A program made the translations under genes and the position numbers. DNA of 26,415 bases. It comes from Treponema sp. (GTDB lineage Bacteria; Spirochaetota; Spirochaetia; Treponematales; Treponemataceae). The stretch lies in NCBI GenBank assembly GCA_004554075.1, contig SFOB01000030.1, forward strand, positions 1 through 26,415, given 5' to 3'. Under the pieces are notes generated by a model. That model did no database searches and had not been told where the DNA came from. It was given only the letters and a program-made list of their open reading frames with translations. Of this stretch, positions 14,328 through 22,530 are shown piece by piece (position 1 is the first letter of the stretch; each line of letters starts with the position of its first letter).

Positions 14328-16901
14328 TTATTCTTCCAGCATCCTCTTGTACTTTTCGTAGTCGAGGCCTCTGGTATCCCGTCCTAAATCTGCCATCTTC
14401 TGTCTGGTTGCTTCCAGAATGTCAAAAGCTAATGGCACCATCGTGTTGCGTCCTTTCTGGGCTTCAATCTTATCCAGCATTTCATGGTCTGGAGAAATCA
14501 AAGCGAGCTGAAAGGCATCCAAATCCAAAGTGAACATTCTGCATCCGTTAGGATTCTTAAAGTAGTAATCCCGTTTCATGGTTGCATTGCTCAGGGCAAG
14601 AATTTCGGAATCTGTAAGTCCGAAATAGCGGTAGCTTTCCATAAGTCCAGGTGAGGTGGCACTTTCATCAGCAAGGTAGATTTTTGTAAGGCACTGCTGG
14701 GCAATTGTGTCGCTCAATGAAGATTTAGCTGCAGCGGCTACTTCCTGGGTTGCGAAAATACAAAAAACCTTTTTCTTACGGAGGGTGCGAAGCCATTCCT
14801 GCAAGAAGCCCGCAAAAATCGGATGCTGAAGATAAAGCCATGCTTCATCAAGGAAAAGGAAGGTGAGAGGTTGTTTCTGTCCTGTCGGTACGTTCCAGAG
14901 CTTTTCGAGATACCGGAAAATGTACATAAGGGCAGGGGCAACGGCTTTTTCACTAAGGCGCATTAAACTTCCCATCTCGATTGTTACCAGTTTTGAAAGC
15001 GGCATGTTTGTTTCATCTGCATCAAATATGGAACCGAACTGACCACCGGTACAGTACGGGTCTAATCCGATTCGGATTGTATTTGTTCCGTTTTCAGGGT
15101 CTGCATATGTTGCATACTGCTGGAATGTAGTCAGGGTACGGCGGCTTTTCTCCTTAAGGGAGATAAGACGGAGCGTTTCCGAAATTACCTTACTCATCTC
15201 TGGCGTGGTCTCTATGTTCTGCTGGCTTAAAAGTCCTTCGATGAACTGCTGGCACCACATAAGGCTTTCTGTGTATTCAGCTTCCGTTCCTTCATCAGGG
15301 CCTTTGAGCTCACTGAGGGGCTGGAACGCTACTGCATCTTTTCCAGGTTCTACATAGATTCCTCCGCCACCTACCATAAAGGCACGGCTTGAAAGCTGCT
15401 TATCAATACAAATGATGTTTGCATCCTTGTACTTTGTGGCCGAAGCCATAAGAAGGGCGAGAAGGGTAGACTTACCCGCACCTGTCGGACCAAACACAAA
15501 GGTGTGTCCTACGTCACGGACATTCAGGTTCAAAAAGAACGGGGTTCCGTAGCTTGTAGAGCAGGTACAGAGAGGAACGGCACTTCCGCAGGTCTCTTCC
15601 GTAAAGTCGTTGTAGAGCATTCCCTGCCATGCAGAACTCAACGGAATAATGTTCGAAAAGTTCTTTGTGGAAATGAGCGGACGGCGGATATTTGCATATA
15701 CGTTGCCCGGCATCATTCCAAGCCATGCCTGACAGTTGTTAAAAGTCTCCTCTTTTACAGAAAATCCGCAGGCACGAACAACCTGCTGCAACTTGCGGGC
15801 TTTTTCCTTTGCGAATTCCAGCTTCCTGTCCCAGACCATAAGGTTTGAGGTGTAATAACCAAGAACGTATTCTCCAAGGGCAATATCACCCTGAATATCA
15901 GAAGCCTGGGCTTCCATTTCAAGGGCCCCTTTGTTTTCCTTGTCGATTTCTACGTTCATCGCCATTTCTGTAAACAGCGTCATTCCAGACTTGCGGGCAG
16001 AATAGAAACGGTTCTGGTATTTTTCTGCTTCCTTTGCAGATTTATCCTTTGAAAGCGGAATGAATCTAGTCGTCCAGCGGAACTCCGTCATTGTACGGTT
16101 CAATCCGTCAAAAATGGCAGGGTAAGTTTTATTTGGAAAATCCATAATCGCCATAACAGGTACATAGAACTCCCCAATTTTAAGCGGCTGGGAATTACGT
16201 ACATCCATATCACACAGATAGTTGTCGAGAAAGAAGAAGGTATCTTCCGGGTAGACCAGCTGCTGATTATTTAGCGAGACTGAGTTTTTGATGTAAGAAA
16301 AAAGTTCTGAGTTATCGAGACGGTGAATCCAAAGCTTCACAGCCAGAGTTCCCATTACCTTTTCGCATTCATCCAGAAAGTTCTCAACCTCTTTCTGAAT
16401 CTTGGGAAGATTTTCATGCTTTACAAACTGAGATTTTGCTTTTGTCTGCTTCTTCGTGTTTTTGAAAAAAAGACCATTTGTCTTTGAATCAATATCACTT
16501 GGAAGCTGATACACAAAGGTTATGTAGTATTCAGTCGTAAAATGTTCACCGAACTTGTGATAGTTTTCAGCCCTGCGTTGATCAATCAGCCAGCCTGTAA
16601 GGTTTGAAAACTCTCCTGCAGGATAGTCCTTTGTTTTATATCGCTTTACATCAAAGAAGAGAGCCCAGCCTTCATTCTGTGCAAGTGTCATAGCTGTTCT
16701 GTTAAAGAGAGACGCCATGCTTGCAATTTCTGGAGCAGAGGAAGATTCCAAATCAGGATATTCCACCTGATAAGTCGTCATGATTGCTCCGTTTTTAAGA
16801 AGACATACTCCTGGCTGGATAATAAAGCTCCAGGGAAGTACGTACTTGAGCTGGTTCTGAGGTTCTTTGAATTTCTGTAAATCTAAATGTGGTATTTTCA
16901 A
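14328..16901 (-). CDS. trbE: TrbE/VirB4-like conjugal transfer ATPase
   Basis: The protein has 857 residues, normal for the family. It begins at TTG 16901 with GGAGG 6 nt upstream, and it overlaps the trbD stop by 4 nt. The N-terminal CagE/TrbE domain covers residues about 1-430. Walker A, GPTGAGKST, is near residues 471-479. Walker B, FLFLDEAWLYL, is near residue 680, followed by FATQEVAAA. It is the conserved ATPase energising pilus assembly and DNA transfer at the inner membrane. The reading frame is intact. The IS110 element begins 30 nt after its stop, so downstream trbJ and trbL may be uncoupled from it. Confidence 0.96.
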   Translation of the reverse strand: MKIPHLDLQKFKEPQNQLKYVLPWSFIIQPGVCLLKNGAIMTTYQVEYPDLESSSAPEIASMASLFNRTAMTLAQNEGWALFFDVKRYKTKDYPAGEFSNLTGWLIDQRRAENYHKFGEHFTTEYYITFVYQLPSDIDSKTNGLFFKNTKKQTKAKSQFVKHENLPKIQKEVENFLDECEKVMGTLAVKLWIHRLDNSELFSYIKNSVSLNNQQLVYPEDTFFFLDNYLCDMDVRNSQPLKIGEFYVPVMAIMDFPNKTYPAIFDGLNRTMTEFRWTTRFIPLSKDKSAKEAEKYQNRFYSARKSGMTLFTEMAMNVEIDKENKGALEMEAQASDIQGDIALGEYVLGYYTSNLMVWDRKLEFAKEKARKLQQVVRACGFSVKEETFNNCQAWLGMMPGNVYANIRRPLISTKNFSNIIPLSSAWQGMLYNDFTEETCGSAVPLCTCSTSYGTPFFLNLNVRDVGHTFVFGPTGAGKSTLLALLMASATKYKDANIICIDKQLSSRAFMVGGGGIYVEPGKDAVAFQPLSELKGPDEGTEAEYTESLMWCQQFIEGLLSQQNIETTPEMSKVISETLRLISLKEKSRRTLTTFQQYATYADPENGTNTIRIGLDPYCTGGQFGSIFDADETNMPLSKLVTIEMGSLMRLSEKAVAPALMYIFRYLEKLWNVPTGQKQPLTFLFLDEAWLYLQHPIFAGFLQEWLRTLRKKKVFCIFATQEVAAAAKSSLSDTIAQQCLTKIYLADESATSPGLMESYRYFGLTDSEILALSNATMKRDYYFKNPNGCRMFTLDLDAFQLALISPDHEMLDKIEAQKGRNTMVPLAFDILEATRQKMADLGRDTRGLDYEKYKRMLEE

Positions 16902-17161
16902 TCTGCCCTCCAGATATCCGGTGCCATAAGCCGGTCAAAAATTACTGTCAGCGCATAAGGGTCGTTTTTACAGACCATTTTTGCTGCGACATATAAAATC
17001 ACGCCGATTGTTACGCACCAGATACTTACGACGTTCATAAGTACAATTGTCAGAACCAGAATCAGCATGGCAGGCATTATTCCAATGCCCAGAAGCAGAT
17101 TCGGTTCCAGCAAAACTCTATGAACGGGTGTTGAATAGTCATAAACACTGATATCGTTCAT
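16898..17161 (-). CDS. trbD: TrbD/VirB3-like membrane protein
   Basis: The protein has 87 residues. A soluble start (STPVHRVLLEPNLLLGI) is followed by a hydrophobic hairpin at residues about 24-63 (MPAMLILVLTIVLMNVVSIW, VTIGVILYVAAKMV) and a KNDPYALTVIFDRL tail. The length, motif order and place between the pilin and the VirB4 ATPase identify TrbD/VirB3. Its stop TGA overlaps the trbE start. Confidence 0.92.
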   Translation of the reverse strand: MNDISVYDYSTPVHRVLLEPNLLLGIGIMPAMLILVLTIVLMNVVSIWCVTIGVILYVAAKMVCKNDPYALTVIFDRLMAPDIWRAD

Positions 17162-17206
17162 GCTGACTCCTGTGCATCCGGCAGCTTTTCCACCGGATGC
17201 CTTGTC

Positions 17207-17608
17207 TTACGCCATTTCGGAAACAGTTTCCTGTACCACCGGAGCCAGAGAAACTTCGAACGAAAGGTCGCCAAGGAAGTATGAACAGATACTTGAAGCC
17301 GAAAGAAGGATGATAGTACCGATAATCCAAGGTGCGAACTTTTTGATCATCTGACCACCGCCACCCTGCTGACCAGCGAGAACCATACCGATTGCTTCAA
17401 CAATCAAAGCAACCAAAAGAATTGCCTTTACCCAAGATGACTGGAAGAGTTCAAGAATCTTGTCTGCCCAGTTATCAAGCTCAACAATTGAGTCACCGCC
17501 AGAAGCGGCGAATGTAGGAATTACACAAAGCGCAAATACTGCTGCGACTGTCCAAAACTTCTTAGATGTACATGTCTTTTTCAAAGACTTAAAAAAATTA
17601 GATTTCAT
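17207..17608 (-). CDS. trbC: TrbC/VirB2-like pilin
   Basis: I take the start as ATG 17608, preceded by AGGAGA (133 residues); the open frame continues upstream without a ribosome site. A signal peptide with a basic n-region and cleavage near TFAAS is at residues 15-36. Two hydrophobic helices follow (WVKAILLVALIVEAIGMVL; FAPWIIGTIILLSASSICSY) with a GGGGQM turn between them, the usual TrbC/VirB2 pilin design. The acidic C-tail is longer than in minimal pilins. It forms the conjugative pilus subunit. It lies 58 nt after trbB. Confidence 0.9.
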   Translation of the reverse strand: MKSNFFKSLKKTCTSKKFWTVAAVFALCVIPTFAASGGDSIVELDNWADKILELFQSSWVKAILLVALIVEAIGMVLAGQQGGGGQMIKKFAPWIIGTIILLSASSICSYFLGDLSFEVSLAPVVQETVSEMA

Positions 17609-17666
17609 TTGTTTCTCCTGTGAAAATCTTGTAAAAATGAAATCCGTTTTTATCGTTAGTTCCCTT

Positions 17667-18605
17667 TTAATTCTTCGATAGTTGTTTTGTTTCCAGAATT
17701 TCATCTACGACCGGGCCGTTGTTGGTCGGTTTAAGATGAACCAGAAGCTGCACGCTCTGTGCAATATCCGGTAATTCGCCTGGAATTACTTCTCTCAGCA
17801 AATCTTTGATTCTGGAAATCATGGTAAGACAGCTGTCGGCGTGAATTGTACTCGCGTTGCCCGTGTGTCCGGTGTTCCATGCTTTAAGAACCTCGTTCGT
17901 TACATCTCCGTAGCGAAGCTCTCCAAATATGATTCTTGAAACATTACAGCGCAAGGCAATTCCGACTGCCTTTAACGTGTCTTTACCTGCGGCCCAGATG
18001 TTTACTCTGTCCCGCGCGTGGCACTGAATCTCACCTGCATCTTCTACAATGTAGAAGCGGTCATCCGGTGTAAACTCGCGCATTTTATCGATAATGGCGT
18101 TGAGCAGTGTTGTTTTACCCGAACCTGTTTCACCTCCGATGATGATGTTGCTTCTTTTCTGGATGTGTTTTACCAGAAGGTCATACTGTTCCTGAGTCAT
18201 TCTTCCGCCTTCCACATAGCTTTCCATCTTAAAGACGGTTGCCGGTGGGCGGCGTATAAAGAACATCGGGTTTTCAGTTGCTCTTGGTGGAAGAATCCCT
18301 TCAATACGGATTTTCCAGTTAGGAAGAACACCTTCAACAATCGGGTTATCAGGGTCGATTGTAACTCCCAGAACTGCGGCTGAAGCATAGATAATGCGGG
18401 TCGTTGTAGCATCATCGAAGTAAATACCGGTGAACTGCTTACCCATGCCCATGCCTTCAACAATCAGCTCTCCGCCAATTCCGATAGCAATGTCGGTAAC
18501 ACGTTTGTCTTCAATGTAGGGGATGATCAGTTTCATATCATCTTCCAGGTTACGGAACCATTTGTCCTGTTTAACCTGCTGTTGGAACCCGTCAATCGAA
18601 GCCAT
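17667..18605 (-). CDS. trbB: TrbB/VirB11-like secretion ATPase
   Basis: The protein has 312 residues. The N-terminal domain includes ITDIAI-like strand VTDIAIGIGGELIVEG and PPATENPMFFIRR. Walker A, GGETGSGKTT, is at about residues 155-164. The Asp-box segment DRFYIVEDAGEIQC follows, then the ELRYGDV and NTGHTGNASTIHADS motifs of VirB11 hexamers. AGGAGG lies 6 nt before the ATG, and that ATG overlaps the stop of the upstream RHH gene. It is a cytoplasmic hexameric ATPase that switches the system between pilus assembly and DNA transfer. Confidence 0.96.
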   Translation of the reverse strand: MASIDGFQQQVKQDKWFRNLEDDMKLIIPYIEDKRVTDIAIGIGGELIVEGMGMGKQFTGIYFDDATTTRIIYASAAVLGVTIDPDNPIVEGVLPNWKIRIEGILPPRATENPMFFIRRPPATVFKMESYVEGGRMTQEQYDLLVKHIQKRSNIIIGGETGSGKTTLLNAIIDKMREFTPDDRFYIVEDAGEIQCHARDRVNIWAAGKDTLKAVGIALRCNVSRIIFGELRYGDVTNEVLKAWNTGHTGNASTIHADSCLTMISRIKDLLREVIPGELPDIAQSVQLLVHLKPTNNGPVVDEILETKQLSKN

Positions 18606-19048
18606 CAGTTACCTCCTGTTGCGCTGCGCTGGTAAATATCCAGCACCATTGATTCGATACTTCCTCTGTCGCTTTTTCTGATTTCAGACTCTACAGCCTC
18701 AATGAACCGATGGAATTCAATGGTGGCTACTTCATCTGGAACCGATTTGCGATTTGGAAGTACCTGTATCTGCCGTTTTGTCTGCTCAAGTAAAATTACC
18801 ATTATCAGATTCAGACGGCGTTCTAATTCTTGGACTCTCTGTTTTGTGTCGTTTAAGGACGCAAAGATGAGTTCCGGGTCCTGAACTTCTTTATCAAAAT
18901 AGCAGTCCACAATGTATCTGATTGTGTCTGACCTGCTTTTACCAAGTTCCTTTTTCTTCATCTCCAGAAGGGTCTCTGTATGCGGTTTGAATCTTACGGA
19001 CGCTGTTGAACCAAGGCGGCCGAGTTTTTCATCTTCTTTGTTTTCCAT
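18605..19048 (-). CDS. Ribbon-helix-helix (CopG-like) protein of the transfer operon
   Basis: The protein has 147 residues. The ribbon-helix-helix unit spans residues about 15-50: strand STASVRFKPHTETLLEM, then helices through SRSDTIRYIVDCYF. A coiled-coil segment follows (DTKQRVQELERRLNLIMVIL), then a C-terminal helix. A CopG-like gene between traG and trbB is common in trb-type clusters of proteobacteria. It may be a regulator of transfer or an accessory DNA-binding factor linking relaxosome and secretion apparatus. It could bind the TACATT-N12-AATGTA sites. Spacing is 10 nt from traG, with a 1-nt overlap with trbB. Confidence 0.85.
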   Translation of the reverse strand: MENKEDEKLGRLGSTASVRFKPHTETLLEMKKKELGKSRSDTIRYIVDCYFDKEVQDPELIFASLNDTKQRVQELERRLNLIMVILLEQTKRQIQVLPNRKSVPDEVATIEFHRFIEAVESEIRKSDRGSIESMVLDIYQRSATGGN

Positions 19049-19058
19049 TGCTTACCTC

Positions 19059-21245
19059 TTAATCCTCTGCAAAAACGTCGTAATTTGCCGGAATAACCCT
19101 GATTACATCGATTGCTTCAACCTTGCTGATTGCTTCCTGAATACTTTCCTTTGGAGCGGGAGTCGTATTCAAAAGCAGGTCTGGTTTTGAGCTTTCAGAA
19201 TTGACCTTTGTTTCTGCTTTGTTGTCCGTTGAAGTGCGTTTAGCAGTTCTGTTACTCGGAAGCTTTTTCAAGTCATTCATAATCAGCTTGAAATCAGGAA
19301 CCGGCATAAATGCCTTTGTCTTAAAGCGCGGGTCTTCGTAATAAACGACCTTTTTACCCTTGTAAGGCGGCATTCCCTGATTCATGATGATGGCCCGGCT
19401 GAACTCCAGTTTCATAAGCTCGTCAGGATTGATAAGCGAAGTACTTGTTTCCTGGCTTGAACGGGATATGTTGTTGAATCCCACCTGAAATTTATTTCCG
19501 CTTGCGCTGATGTTATCCAGAAGCACCGAACGGTTTCCGATTGATTCACTGAAAGTCCGCGCGTCCTTTAGAGAACCAGGCGCATAAAGGATGATTGTCT
19601 TACAGTGATCCAGAAACGGATGATTTTCACCGTATACATCGATTATCTGATTCAAGGCCTGACAGACAATGAAGAACGTGACCCCATAACCTGCTAAAAT
19701 TCCAGCGTTTAACGCGATGTCAGGAAAAAATCCTAGGACAGGGAATTCGTCGAGAAGGAAAAGGCAAGGAATCTTGAGTTTTACTTCATTTGCGTTAGTT
19801 TCACCTGCTGAAAACTTCTTAATCATGAAGGTGATAATCATTCTGAATACCGGACTGATTCGTTTGATATGGTTGTAAGGAACAATCAGATACAAACTGA
19901 TTCCGTTCTTGGAATTAATGAAATCATCTACGCTGAAATCAGAATATGCAGTTGCCTGAGCCAGAAGCGGGTCCTGAAAAAGCGAAATCTTACTGAACAC
20001 TGTAGAGTAGGTGGATGCCCGCTCTTTAGGGGTTTGGATTTTGCTGCGGTTTGCAGCTTCTACAATCAACTGATGGATTTTGCCGTTTCCATGGTCAGCG
20101 TTAATCATTGATTCAAGCATTTCCCAGCCTGGACCTTTTGAATTCTCTTCATCACCTTCTTTTTCATCTTCTTTTGTTGAAGAAGAGAAGATATGAAGAA
20201 CGGTGGCTAGGTTCTTGTCTTTCCAAGGAATGTCTTTTGAAAAACGCACGTGCATTACAACTCCTGAGAAAATATCGCGGGCAGTATTGTTGAAATACTG
20301 TGTTGCTCCGTCACTGGCAGCCTTTGCCGTATCTCCTCCAAAGAAGATTTCGCCGATTGTATCTGCCCAGCTGAAAGCTTCGCTTGGTGAGTCCGGGATT
20401 TCCCAGATTGGATTGTAATGAGCAGTTTTATTATCCGGGTCCAGAGGACGGAACGGAATTACACGGCTGAACTTTGAGCGATAGCCTGCGGTTGCTGCCC
20501 AGTTTTCACCTTTCGGGTCAAACACAACTACGCTTCCTCTTCCGCTTACTTCTTTCTTTGTCTTGATTTTGAAGAACAGAAACTTTTTCTTAATCCATTT
20601 GTAAACAGGAACTCCGTAATTCAGCAAAGTCGGAATTATGCAGGAAACGCCTTTTCCTGAACGGGTAGGAGCAATCAAAAGCGTGTTTGTTCTTCCCGAA
20701 TGGCATACAAGAGCTGCCGGTTTCTTACAGTGAAGGGTGAGGGATGCTTTTTCTGCATCGATTTTGTAATTTACGTGTGCTTCGGAAAGCTCTCCGCATA
20801 CAACACCGTGCTGCTGAAGCATTCCGTACTTTTTAAGGTCTTTACGGGTAGCAAAGCGTGCAGTTCCGTGAATGTGCTGGTTTTTCTGATGAGCGTTTAC
20901 AAAAATGCTTGTGAGAACAAACAGAACAATAGCAGAAATCAGACAGATGAATGCAGGAGGAATAGCCTGGAAGAAGTATTCCGAATAAGTTTCGTTAAAC
21001 GCATACTTCATCATGCCAATTATGAATACAAGAGGGTTGTACACTCTATATCCGTTTTTGAACGTGAAGACAGGATGACCTATAACCGCAGGATCATAGT
21101 TCATCATCGGTGCAAATTTCTGTGTGGTGATTATTAACCCTATAAAAACAAGGGTAATCGGCACGAACCAGTTTAAAACTGCGAGCCAGTAGAATTTTTG
21201 AGACTTGTCCGGGTCCTGACGGGCAAATTCTTCTTTTTCTTTCAA
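19059..21245 (-). CDS. traG: TraG/VirD4-like type IV coupling protein
   Basis: The protein has 728 residues. Three hydrophobic N-terminal segments are visible, near residues 20-42, 73-85 and 95-115 (AIPPAFICLISAIVLFVLTS). HGTARFATRKDLKKYG marks the start of the cytoplasmic domain. Walker A is APTRSGKG, about residues 191-198, and Walker B is CLFLLDEFPVLG, near residue 490. The start is TTG at 21245 with a weak AGG site. It recruits the relaxase-DNA complex to the secretion channel. It is the first gene of the transfer operon, and its upstream region carries two operator-like inverted repeats. Confidence 0.96.
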   Translation of the reverse strand: MKEKEEFARQDPDKSQKFYWLAVLNWFVPITLVFIGLIITTQKFAPMMNYDPAVIGHPVFTFKNGYRVYNPLVFIIGMMKYAFNETYSEYFFQAIPPAFICLISAIVLFVLTSIFVNAHQKNQHIHGTARFATRKDLKKYGMLQQHGVVCGELSEAHVNYKIDAEKASLTLHCKKPAALVCHSGRTNTLLIAPTRSGKGVSCIIPTLLNYGVPVYKWIKKKFLFFKIKTKKEVSGRGSVVVFDPKGENWAATAGYRSKFSRVIPFRPLDPDNKTAHYNPIWEIPDSPSEAFSWADTIGEIFFGGDTAKAASDGATQYFNNTARDIFSGVVMHVRFSKDIPWKDKNLATVLHIFSSSTKEDEKEGDEENSKGPGWEMLESMINADHGNGKIHQLIVEAANRSKIQTPKERASTYSTVFSKISLFQDPLLAQATAYSDFSVDDFINSKNGISLYLIVPYNHIKRISPVFRMIITFMIKKFSAGETNANEVKLKIPCLFLLDEFPVLGFFPDIALNAGILAGYGVTFFIVCQALNQIIDVYGENHPFLDHCKTIILYAPGSLKDARTFSESIGNRSVLLDNISASGNKFQVGFNNISRSSQETSTSLINPDELMKLEFSRAIIMNQGMPPYKGKKVVYYEDPRFKTKAFMPVPDFKLIMNDLKKLPSNRTAKRTSTDNKAETKVNSESSKPDLLLNTTPAPKESIQEAISKVEAIDVIRVIPANYDVFAED

Positions 21246-21281
21246 AACAAAACCTAACCTTGGGCAGGCGATTTCGTTTGT

Positions 21282-21305
21282 TACATTTATAATATACAGA
21301 ATGTA
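21282..21305. promoter_or_regulatory. Operator-like inverted repeat TACATT-N12-AATGTA at traG promoter
   Basis: TACATT 21282-21287 and AATGTA 21300-21305 are exact inverted half-sites with a 12-nt gap, the same as at 4211-4234. It lies 37 bp upstream of the traG start. A partial symmetric extension is visible (TTTGT before, ACAAA after). Confidence 0.6.
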
Positions 21306-21323
21306 TACAAAAATATCAAGTAT

Positions 21324-21347
21324 TACACGAAAGAAAAGTAAAATGTA
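21324..21347. promoter_or_regulatory. Second operator-like site (TACACG-N12-AATGTA) at traG promoter
   Basis: TACACG 21324-21329 and AATGTA 21342-21347 keep the 12-nt gap, with two mismatches in the left half. It starts 42 bp from the first site, close to four helical turns, so both would be bound on one face. Confidence 0.4.
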
Positions 21348-21396
21348 ATAATATAAAAATAAATTGCGATCTTTGAAAAAATTAGTAATATTTTCA

Positions 21397-21425
21397 TTGA
21401 CAAATGGACAGACTGTGCTTATATT
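21397..21425 (+). promoter_or_regulatory. Sigma-70 promoter of the plus-strand RHH operon
   Basis: TTGACA at 21397-21402, a 17-nt spacer and TATATT at 21420-21425 make a near-consensus promoter. It would start transcription about 21432, some 50 nt before the first gene. It diverges from traG across the operator region. Confidence 0.85.
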
Positions 21426-21482
21426 ATACTTAGGTTTTGAAAAAGTTACTAACTATATCAAATATATATGAGGAGGAAGATG

Positions 21483-21719
21483 ATGTCAGAAGATAGAAGA
21501 GGTGGAGCTCGTCCTGGTTCAGGAAGAAAGCCAACCGGAGCAAAGACAAAGCACTACACGGTGAATCTTCCAATCGAAGAAGCAGAGCTTTTGGAGAAAC
21601 ATGCAGCAGAACGCGGCATGTCTGTGAATAAATACCTACGTGAACTTATTCGTCAGGGAGGTCAGTACGGAAACGTACATATAGTCGGAGGTTTTGTTGA
21701 TGATCAAAACACTGATTAA
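21483..21719 (+). CDS. Small ribbon-helix-helix DNA-binding protein
   Basis: I choose ATG 21483 (78 residues), since AGGAGG ends 6 nt upstream; starts at 21468 and 21480 fit less well. A basic Gly-rich arm (RRGGARPGSGRKPTGAKT) precedes strand KHYTVNLPIEEAELLEKHA and helix-turn-helix GMSVNKYLRELIRQG, a MetJ/Arc-type fold. Such arms bind the minor groove. First in a divergent operon facing traG, it may repress both directions through the TACATT sites or act as a relaxosome accessory protein. No toxin partner is evident next to it. Confidence 0.85.
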   Translation: MSEDRRGGARPGSGRKPTGAKTKHYTVNLPIEEAELLEKHAAERGMSVNKYLRELIRQGGQYGNVHIVGGFVDDQNTD

Positions 21720-22158
21720 AATATTCGGCGGTATTTGCCTGTTCTTTTTGGTAAGTGGTGCATATTTCTTATTGAAGCCGTCACCAGAAGACAAAGCACT
21801 TGATGCCCAGTTGAAAATGTATCCGATAGGATTTCATTGTACTGATGATTCAGACGGAGAGCAGGTAATCAAGGTTGATATGAAATCTCAGCTTGCAATT
21901 TATAAAGACATTTATAAATACAGCATGGAAAAGGCAATGTATCGCGCCGGGGACAAAAATCCGTTTGGTTGTGAGCTTCTGATTACAGGTAACGGCATAA
22001 AACGTGTTGTGATGATTTATGTTGCGGATGCGCCTGTGAATCTGGATGAAGTTCGTTTTGAAAACTCTACCGATAAAGATTTGATTTATCAGGTGGTTTC
22101 AAAATCCGTGAAGAAGGAAAAGAACGACATTCGTTACAGAGTGGTGGAGGATTTATGA
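21700..22158 (+). CDS. Hypothetical membrane-anchored protein
   Basis: I choose ATG 21700 (152 residues) with GGAGG 9 nt upstream; it overlaps the RHH gene by 20 nt. One N-terminal membrane segment (residues 7-25, IFGGICLFFLVSGAYFLL) acts as signal anchor. The rest is soluble and would face the periplasm, with a pair of Cys (HCTDD, FGCELL). I recognise no family. It could be an entry-exclusion or envelope accessory of the element, a guess from context. Confidence 0.65.
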   Translation: MIKTLIKIFGGICLFFLVSGAYFLLKPSPEDKALDAQLKMYPIGFHCTDDSDGEQVIKVDMKSQLAIYKDIYKYSMEKAMYRAGDKNPFGCELLITGNGIKRVVMIYVADAPVNLDEVRFENSTDKDLIYQVVSKSVKKEKNDIRYRVVEDL

Positions 22159-22490
22159 GCAAGGAATATACAGAAACCTGGGCTGAGTTCCTGGACCGTT
22201 ATCCCGACCTGGTGTTTGTCAGAACAAAAAAGCAGATTTATGCTGCGGACGAAATTGATGACAATATCGTAATGGAAGAAGATACACTCCCTCTCGTAAA
22301 AGGTAAGAGCGTAGTTATTCCGATTGATGAATCATCTTTTCCGCGATGCTTCAAGACAGGAAGTGCAATGGAGCTTGGAATCTGGGCAACATTCATCTGT
22401 GAAAAGAATAATTGGAAAGTAAGTCCTGCAATGGTAAGGGAAATTCTCACCAAACAGGAAGAAAAACTTGAAGCTGAAGAGAACAGTTAG
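22155..22490 (+). CDS. Hypothetical small cytosolic protein
   Basis: The protein has 111 residues. Its start overlaps the previous stop (ATGA) and GGAGG lies just upstream, so it is translationally coupled. It is acidic, with strands in the middle (VVIPIDESSFP) and a helix at the end (VSPAMVREILTKQEEKLEAEE). No signal peptide or known motif is seen. Family unknown. Confidence 0.6.
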   Translation: MSKEYTETWAEFLDRYPDLVFVRTKKQIYAADEIDDNIVMEEDTLPLVKGKSVVIPIDESSFPRCFKTGSAMELGIWATFICEKNNWKVSPAMVREILTKQEEKLEAEENS

Positions 22491-22530
22491 TTTTCTTCTA
22501 TATATTAGCATCTTTAGAGGAGTATTTGAA

